Shown: piece by piece, positions 49,101 to 58,100 of the stretch
How the letters are laid out: every line of letters starts with the position of its first letter
Numbering within the stretch: position 1 is the first letter of the stretch
DNA from: Anseranas semipalmata
Taxonomy: Eukaryota > Chordata > Aves > Anseriformes > Anseranatidae
Length of the DNA: 64,000 nucleotides
Direction: 5' to 3'
NCBI GenBank assembly: GCA_013399115.1
Contig: VXAA01001141.1
Coordinates: forward strand, 44,272-108,271
The notes under the pieces: model-generated
Database searches by the model: none
What the model was told of the DNA's origin: nothing
What the model saw: only the letters and a program-made list of their open reading frames with translations
Program-made: the position numbers and the translations under genes

Positions 49101-52100
49101 ACAAATTTAAGCAAATTTTTCTTTCCTAATTGCAACGCATTAATTGCTACGTCCTCTTCAGTAATTATTATTCCAGTAGTAACACATTTGGTGCTTCTAA
49201 CTTTCCATCATCTGTTGTCTTTCAACTACTGGCACTTCTGTCTGTGTTTCCCTTTTGGGATAGATGTGCAAGAAGTTTTCTCTAACGCTGATGGATTGAT
49301 CCCAAAGTTAGATGGCACACACAGCCTCAGACTTGACAAATGCACTGGTGGGTGTTGTAATAATTAAACTTGGTTTCTCTTGGAAAATGTCTGGCATAAA
49401 CCAAAGTTTTGCTTTTAGAAATACCGCTATGCTGTTAGCATTAATCCATGCCATAGTTGTTTTGAAGCAAAACAGATGAGTGTCACTTGTTTTTTTTTTT
49501 AGTGTTAGTAATATTCAAGCATTCCGACTATTTGAGTAGCCATAAAAATGGAAAAATTTTCCATTTTTCTGTCATACAGAACTACAACCACAAAAATATT
49601 ACTTTTTCTGTGGCGATGAAGTATTAAAAAAGTAATAATTTCTGCACTGCAAGTGTGTTTTGATTACAGTAAATATGTAGGCCTTGCACGTGTTTCTGGA
49701 GGAGAACGCGATGATGCCAGCTAGGAATTCTTTAAGTATATTCCTGGGGAATGGGTGCCCTTGGATGGAGGGGAGGATCTAATTAATTCTTCATCACTTG
49801 GTTTAATCTTTTGTATCAGTGCACAGTGGTCTCAGGCCATTCCTAAACCGGTGTCAGTGTTAAGCGTTCCCGTCGTTGCAGAAGGCTTTATTGTATGTTT
49901 ATATGAAGGACCTACGAAAAGCTTTGTAAAGCATGTTTGGGGCTTTCATCTATTTCTACATCAAAGTGAGATTAGACCAATACGAAATGGAGATTGGGCT
50001 CATCTCTGGTTCGGAGGGCTGTGGTGACACGGGGCTCAGCAGCTGTTATCCTTTCTGAATTCGTGAGTCTTTTAGGGTCTTATTTTGCTGTTTTATCCAC
50101 TAAAATTGTAACTTTATTCAAAGTTGCCCTACTAGCTGAAAAGCATGGGACTTTTCCCTATCTGTGGGCTAAAATTGGACACGCAGGTCTGACTTCAGAA
50201 GCTGAAAAATGAAGTTACGAGGTTTATGTGTGTTTCTCAACTCAACGCTGCTGTTTGTTTTCAAGTTTAACGTCTTTTTTTCTTTGTCACCAGGAACTAC
50301 CATGTATTTTATTACCTCCTGGCAGGAGCGAGCGAGGAAGAGAGATCAGCATTTCATCTTAAGCAGCCTGAGGAATATCATTACCTCAACCAGGTGGGAA
50401 CGCTGTACCCGTAGCGCTGGCAGGACGCGGTCTTGCCTTTTCCACCGCTGATGCTTAATGCTAAGGAAGAAAATGTGTGCAGTAATAAATGGGTTGTCTC
50501 AACGGCAGTGGTCTGACACTGGAAACCAATCTGCATTGGCAATCTGAACGCCTGATAGTATGAAAAAAATCAGTGTTTTCCATTTCCATTTTCTGTCCCC
50601 TAACTGGGATATGTTAAATAGACAACTAAAACCACGAGGCATGGAAGGGAGAACAGCAATAATCTGCCTGTTCTCTGAATGAGTGTTTAGTCATTAACAT
50701 CTGTCTGCTGAGCAGAAGAACGGTGTATGTGTGATGCCAGTAGACCATCAAGATGTAGTATCTGGAGTGAGATGGTCCTAATTATGGCTGGCTGTTAGCA
50801 TGAGCCTTTGAATTTAACAACACGAAAAGCTTCATATAAAAACATAGCAACCATTGAAAACACGGGAATTAAACATGTGTGAGGTCTTACCAATGCCCAA
50901 TTAACTTCAAACTTTAGAAAATCTAATTTACGTCAGGTGTTTAAGATGCAGTTGTACATTGATGCTTGTAAAGAGGGAATTTACTGCTTTTTGCTCAGAA
51001 ACATAATTAACGGAGTAGGATGACATGGAACAGTACTTAGCTTATATGTTGATTTTAACTGTAATTGCAGTTTTCTTGGACTTGAAACACGATTAGCAAT
51101 AAAGAGTGATTTAGCCCCCAACTAACGTGGACCGTGCAATGCAAATAGCCGTTAGTCTTTCTAGAAATATAATCTAACTCTGTAATATGTCTCAATTACC
51201 CAGGGCTTTTTAAAGATTTTTAAAGCGGGCTATCAAAGCCAAAATATATTGTAATATTAATGACTACCACCCACTCTTCGCAGGATCAGGAAATTCGCAC
51301 AAATGAAGAACATACTAAGAGTTTAAGGCTTTTGCTCTCTCTGCTTCTGCCTCCTGCGTTCAGAAGCGGTGCAGAGGTTGGAGAACGTGGTGTGTTCTTT
51401 ACGACCATCTGCGCTGCAGTTTTGCAGCTCAGAAGTGCCAAGATGATGGGGATGGAATGTTTTGTCAGATTCACAGATTTTGTTGGGCAATCCGGTAGTT
51501 CTATGTTAGCCTAAAACATTGCTTGTAATTATAGTCCTTCCCTTTATTTAATGGCATTTTAAAGTTGAAGGTCGTTCATATTTAAAGTAAAATAATAAAT
51601 TTGATGGCGTGTAGTGTGTAGAGCTGATAGGAATGCGATATTTTGGGTTGAAATGTTTATTTTAATCAAAATTATGCTGCTGTGGGCAAGTAGGCAGCAG
51701 GAGGATGCTGAGGTACATCCAGTGGATGATGGAAGCAGACTCCAGACTTACCTGAACACAGTGTATGGAGAGTAGCGACATTTGGGGTTTTTAGTATTGC
51801 GATCATAATCTTTTTAGTGCATTTAATGTTCATGTTAGAGAGAGCAGTTAACACCGACAATTGTAGGAAAACGGCTCCTTTAGCTGAGTTCAGTGCGTTT
51901 TTGGGAAGCCTTAATATGAAACAATGCCATAACAGCCTTCCCTTGTCCTGTCGGAAAAGGGAGAGAAAAGGAAAATGAGGAGGAGGAGGGAAAAAGAAGT
52001 AGTGGAGGAATGGGGAGAGAAACTCTGCAGACATAAAAGGGGAAAGTAATAAAACGACCCTTGAGCATTCGCAGTAATTTCTTAAATGCGTCTTAGAGAA

Positions 52101-55100
52101 ATCCCTGCCTTTTAAAAAGGAAAAAGAACAAGCCCAGAAATGAGCATGAGTGTGTAACTAAAATTAAATACTAAAATTTAAAAGCTATAAAATATTGAAC
52201 AGGGCCCCTTAAGGACTGACTCAATCCCCGAGTCAAGCATCATTTTTTTTTCTCCCAGGTTCTTCAACTCGCATTGTTATGCAAAATAAAAGTGTATTTT
52301 GCACTGCAGATGAGAAATAATCTATTCAGGCACTTCAACAAAATATTCTGATGTTTTGTTGATCTGTGAACGCAGGAAGCAGGTTGGAAAAAATATTTTC
52401 ACATTTTTTTCAAAAGCACATTTATGGAAAATATCCCCAGAGTTCGGATGACTTCTCCGTCTCACATACCAATGATAGGAGTCCTACCCTGCAACTTCCT
52501 GAAGGTTTTCTGTGCTGTCCATTCATATTTATCCATATTGAAATTAGTAATTTGCAGGGTTAGATCCGTATTTAATTGCATCGGGAGCTCCGGTGCCACG
52601 TCTCTCTCCCTCGCAGCAGCGCCGAGTCCTGAGCCTGGGCGAGTCCTGCGCTCCTGCCGTGCCTTGCAAGTCCATCGCTGTCTGACTGGAAAAAGATAGA
52701 AACTCCGAAAAAGCTGGGGCTTTCCATCAAAAATTCACAGTTTTGCAGCACGTATACGTGTCTAGAGCGGAGGTTGAGAGCAGAAACAAAAATCAACTCT
52801 GCATAAATACCTCTTCGGCTCTAGGCAAAGCAAAGGTTTTTCCAACCACGGTAGTTGAATTCTCTTAACAATTCGTTAAGCTGACAGCCTGAGACATCCC
52901 TACTGCCTTGAAAACACTGTAAGCAGAAATCAAAGCAAAGAAATCAATCAAAAGACGTTGAAAGAGCTATAAATCTTGCTTCATGCTGAAAAAGCAGATC
53001 GGGAATGACTACGCAGAATAATAACCATCACTTTACTTGGGAGGTCGCCGTTGCTGCCCTGTCTCAAGAGCCGGTGGTGGGAGTCGTGTTTGGTCCGAAT
53101 GCTACTTAACTCGGTCTGCCTTGCTTTCAGATGACAAAGAAACCCCTCAGACAGAGCTGGGATGAGTATTGCTATGACTCTGAGCCGGTCAGTACAAGTA
53201 CACGCGTCTTCTGTGTCGCTGGTGCAGGGCTGCTCCTTTTGCTCACTTGTATTTGTGAGGTGCACCAAGCCATGAGCAGAAACGAAGCGAAATTTAACCT
53301 GTTAATGACCCTCTCCCCTGCCCTGCAGTGGTGTTGCTTGTGTGTTAGCTGGTGACAATACAGATACTCTTTCTGTTGCCCCTTTTTTGCGTACTTCCAT
53401 CTGGAAAGCTTCTTCAGCAACTTGGTTTGCATGCGGTCACCTAGTTTTCGCCAATAGTTGTTCCTTCCTGATGTATAATACACGTTGTTTCGTGTGAATC
53501 GGTCATCACAGAGTAATTTGTGATGTGGAAGCGTTGTGAAAAGCGTAATTGCTTCCTGATACAACTGCAAATCAGCCTCTGGAAGCGCTAAGAGGTTGGT
53601 CGTTTAGCATCGGCTCATGGTGGCTGTAGCAGCGAATCTGCTGTCCAGCTTCCAGGAAAAAGAAGACAAAACCAAAAGCACCCCCCCCCCCCCCGACCAT
53701 CTGTGAGACAATCAAATCCTGCTATTACTGAGAATGCAAACAATTCCTCCTCCTAAAATAGTGCTGCTGTCCTTTCCAAATGGATCTACCCAAAAAAGGG
53801 CCCGTGATGCTTCTCCCCTTCCCCAGCTCCTCTTTCGCATCCAAGGCAGAGGCGGTGGCTTCAGTCAGTGATGTGCTTTGGGTTCGTGTGGCTGCAGCTG
53901 TGTCCCCGTGATGGTCTGTGTCGGTTTTGCCTTGCACCAGAAAGCATGTTTTCAACCAGCTGCATGTTGTCTTTGCTAATTTTGTCGTTTACTTAATGGT
54001 TGCCGAACACAGCTAGTGTATCTGGGAGAAGAGGTGAGCTGGGAAGGAGCTGTGGTTCCCTGTGGCTACGTCAGCATGGCACCAGCAAGGTTTCAGCTGC
54101 AAACCCTCGCTAGGAGAGGACGAGAGGAAGGGAGTCTGTCCTCCCGAGGTTTAAAAATGTCAAATATTGTATTAGCATTCTTATGAGGTCCTCCGAGATC
54201 AGAGAGCAAAGAGTGGCTGCTTCTCTGTATGCCTCAAGACGCTGTAATGAGTTGCAAAGACTTTAATTGCTTTAGGAGTGGGTTAGGCCAATCGACTGGA
54301 GGAACGCCAAGAAAACCAAGCCCCAGGTTTGTTTCCTTATCTTGCCCAGCAAAACCATGTGCCCTTACAGTTTGGCTGTTTATCCGGTATTGTGGGTGTT
54401 CAGGGTTGTTCTCCCTGACGTTCCTGGTGGATCACGTCTTGGCTTCAGTGACGGTTTGCTCTTAAACATCCTCTAGCCTTTTTCCCCCAAGGGACTAATG
54501 GACAACAGCAATGGGCTCTACCTGCTGCAGACTTCCAGCTTATAAAGAAACCCTTTTACATCTTCTTTAAGGTTTTCCTGGCAATCCATGGGTTGCTTCA
54601 ATTTGCTGATAGTAAGCAGGGGACTCACTCTTGCTTGGAAGTGTTGGATAGGCTGGGAAACTAATTGCCCCAGCAGAATGTTAATGACTAATTTGGTATG
54701 TGGGCATGGATTTTGTAACACTTGTCTGCCCTAATACCAGTGAAAAAAATAAAATAAAAAAAATAATAATAGAAATATATATATATGTATGTCATCCATT
54801 AAGAAACAATACCTAGCAAAGAGCTGAAATACTACAGAGCGCATCTGCTTTTAAGTAGATAACTTCCCAAAAGCCTTTCCATGCGGATTAATGAGTTTGG
54901 CAATTGTTATGTAAATTGTTCATTAAATCGCCTTTGGCATAGATTGTGCTACTTCTGAGTCAGCCATGGTATTTCAGTGTTGCCTTGTGACTTAATTTTG
55001 GATGAGCGATGCCACAGAATGCAATTGTTTCTTGGAACGTGGATGGCCAGTAAAAGCGGCACTCGGTACCCCTCTAAAAAGCTTTTGAAAAGACTTATTT

Positions 55101-58100
55101 GCGGAATTTGCGGAGGCATTTTTTGTTCTGCAGACTCCAGGTCCTGCCTTAGTGGGTATGAAAACTCCTCCAAGGTATCCACAGCGTGTTTGTAGTGGTC
55201 AAGGATGCCAGTCAGCCCAGGTTCTGTCGTTCAACATCTTCTCTAAATTGGCCTCGAAATGGGAACTTGTTGCCCCTGAGGATCATCGACAGCAACGTTA
55301 GGTTTTATTTTTGGTTTACGGCAGTGCACTGAGCTTCTCGAGTGTTTACTCTAGGGGACAGGACTACATATTAATGGCTTATATTAGATATTTTAAGATG
55401 ACTTGTATCTGTTCAATGATACTCACTGTTGTGTTCATGTAGCTCTGTTCAGTGCAGATTTTCAGATCTATTTGTGCAGAAGTTTGTGCACGCTTGCTCG
55501 TGTTGTAAGGATGATTCACAGACAAATGACCAAAAGAAGCTGTGGATACAGCTACTTTAATTCATTGTCACTGCAGCAGCAGCTACAATTTTTAAATTAT
55601 ACACCTGGATTAACTTGTAGAAAGTCTCTATTTAAATGTTGCTAAATATTTGGAGGTTTAAGATAACACTAGATTGTGTAACACATAATAACCTAATTTT
55701 GAATCGAAGACTGGGGATTTTTGTAGGTAGCAATGGGAAAAAGTATTAAATCTGGGCTATAAAGAGGGAGAAAAATAAATAACCCATGGGGGACCCAAGG
55801 TGAGTCAAAGCCTGCAAAAGGTCCTTGGCGTTGTTAGTTTATTTACTCAGTTAAGGAGAATTAGTCTTGCTATGTTCCCTAAATATTGGTGTAGGTCAAT
55901 GTTAGTTGGACCCAGAAAGTCATCTGATTTCTCTGAAGGCATCGGTGAGTGCCGTCAGTCTGGGGAGAATCTGGGTGACTAAAGTGTTCAGCCATGGCAT
56001 GCTAGCCTCTGGGAGATGCAAAAATTAGTGGGTTTCAAATTCCCTGAGAAAACCTATCAGTATTTAGAATAAAGTTAATGAATAACATATTTGAAATGTT
56101 CCCTCCCTTATGCAGCATTTCATTCACTGATTAGTTTACATGGAATTACATACATTTTATTTTGAAATATTTTAAAACAGAATTCTTCCTATTTACTTAT
56201 AGGAACTCTTAATGGACCAGGACTTAATGTGGAATAAACTGCCTGTAAATGCATAACACACTACATATTGTTGTTAATTCACGGCCTTTCTGCATGCTTG
56301 TTGGCCAAAACTCTTGCCAAATAGTACAAATTGAAATACGATAACTCTGGTTTGCTTATGTGAAGACTATTGAAAGGCTGATTCTTCTAGACAGCTTGAT
56401 TATTTTCGTTATTTATTATTTGATTTTAAATTGTGTGCGCTCTTTCCAATATTTAAGAAGAAAAATTCTGCCTTGGCATTGGAGCTACTCCTGGATTTTT
56501 ATTGCATCGCATACGTGCTTCTTGCTCTGTCTGCTACGGTGCTGTGAATTGGCGCTCGGTCTGGAACAGGATTCAGAGCAGTGTCCGAGGGGCTGGGTGT
56601 CGGGTAATTAGCCACCGTTGGTCTCCATCACGTTAATGGGGCCTCCTGTATATCTCATTTACCGGTGCCAGACTGGAAATGTTCTAGTTGCCGATAAAAG
56701 GCTTGGAAATCACAGGATGATATTTACGAAGTGCTGACTTGGCCATCTGGACCTGTTCTGACCTCAATTTCTGTCGATGCTTAATCTTTCTCTTTGAACC
56801 CAGCAGGACTGCTTTTCCGTCGAAGGGGAGGACTTGAAGCATGACTTCGAGCGTCTACAACTAGCCATGGAGATGGTGGGGTTTCTTCCCAAGACTCGCA
56901 GACAGTGAGTTTCTTTTCCATGTTCACAGTTTGGAGATCAATTAATTGAAAGAATATTATAATATAAAATATTTATATAATATTAATATAAATACAATCC
57001 CTATAATCAGCGAGATAATCCACACGATTTTTGCTAACATAACTGTTTTGCTCTACATGATATATCAGGCTGGTGAGAAAGAATAGTGACACTTGACCGT
57101 TTGTACAATAAAGGAGTAAACAAAATGTAAAGGTATGAGCAAAATATGCCCCTCATTAGTGTAGTTAACGACTCTATTTATGTAAATTGAGTGGTGGCAG
57201 GAAGTAGGTACCTGGAAGTATTTCTTGAACTGTTTATGAATAGTCATGCTTTACTCTGCATGTCATGAATCCAGATCCTGGTTTAATTACAAATCCGGAT
57301 TATCAGTCATCATACTTAATCCTTTTTCCATGCAATTGCTGGTTTTGTGGGCTCATTTCCAACTGGCCTTCATTCACCAGCACAGTGAAAGTGCCAGTTG
57401 AAAAGCTGGACTTCTTAGTTGGATTGCAGTAGTCTTCCACCGATTGCAAGGAATTACATGCTTTACATGAAGATTGTCCTTCACTGAAACCACAAAGTAA
57501 TTCCTGTTGTGTTAATCGTTGACTGACTTCATTGTTCCAGATTCTCGAGTAGGTTTGAATGAATTTGACATGTTACTAAGGTTAGAAACAGGCTGAGAAA
57601 AATATGTATTGAGAAATGATCTGACAGTGAGTATTTTTTCTTTTTTGACGTCATGAGTATTGCTGAAAGGCAAATCAGTAGCTGGAACACAGTGAGAAAG
57701 CTTGCGCTTTTTTAGGTAAAAATGTTCAAACAGTAATTTAATGAACCTAGTTCCTTTATCTGAAATCCTGGAGGTTTATGTGGGAACAGGGAATTACTGC
57801 TTTGTGCTAATGGCACTTGAAACCCTATTCATCACCTAGGGTAGATGACATTTAAGATGCTAACATCTAACATTTTTTGCCACTGGGTGGATTACCTCCC
57901 GCCTTCTTTAAGCATCGTTTTTCCTTCCTTTTAACATGCGTCTGAGCTAGCAGCCCTTAAGTGTGAGACATTGTCCTGCTTTCTGCTCCAATCAGAACTT
58001 GTTTCACTTACCCGAGAATCTTTTTCATAAGCTCATGCATTATCCCAAGCATGACAAATTAATTATGAAATCAACACTGCTTTTTCTTTACACTTTCATC

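Larger units (their letters stand above)
53188..56806 (+). other. MYO9A: MYO9A intron (3.6 kb)
   Basis: Phase 0 intron from a GTCAGT donor to a CAGCAG tandem acceptor. The exon frame stays open for 56 codons past the donor. It holds a C14 run at 53681-53694, an A/T-rich low-complexity tract at 54744-54790, and unique CpG-poor sequence at 54820-54960. Confidence 0.85.

Noticed and set aside
56804..56806. Starting coding exon 6 at the upstream AG
   Set aside because: This would add Gln not present in the usual family sequence. It is kept as a possible variant, not as the main model.
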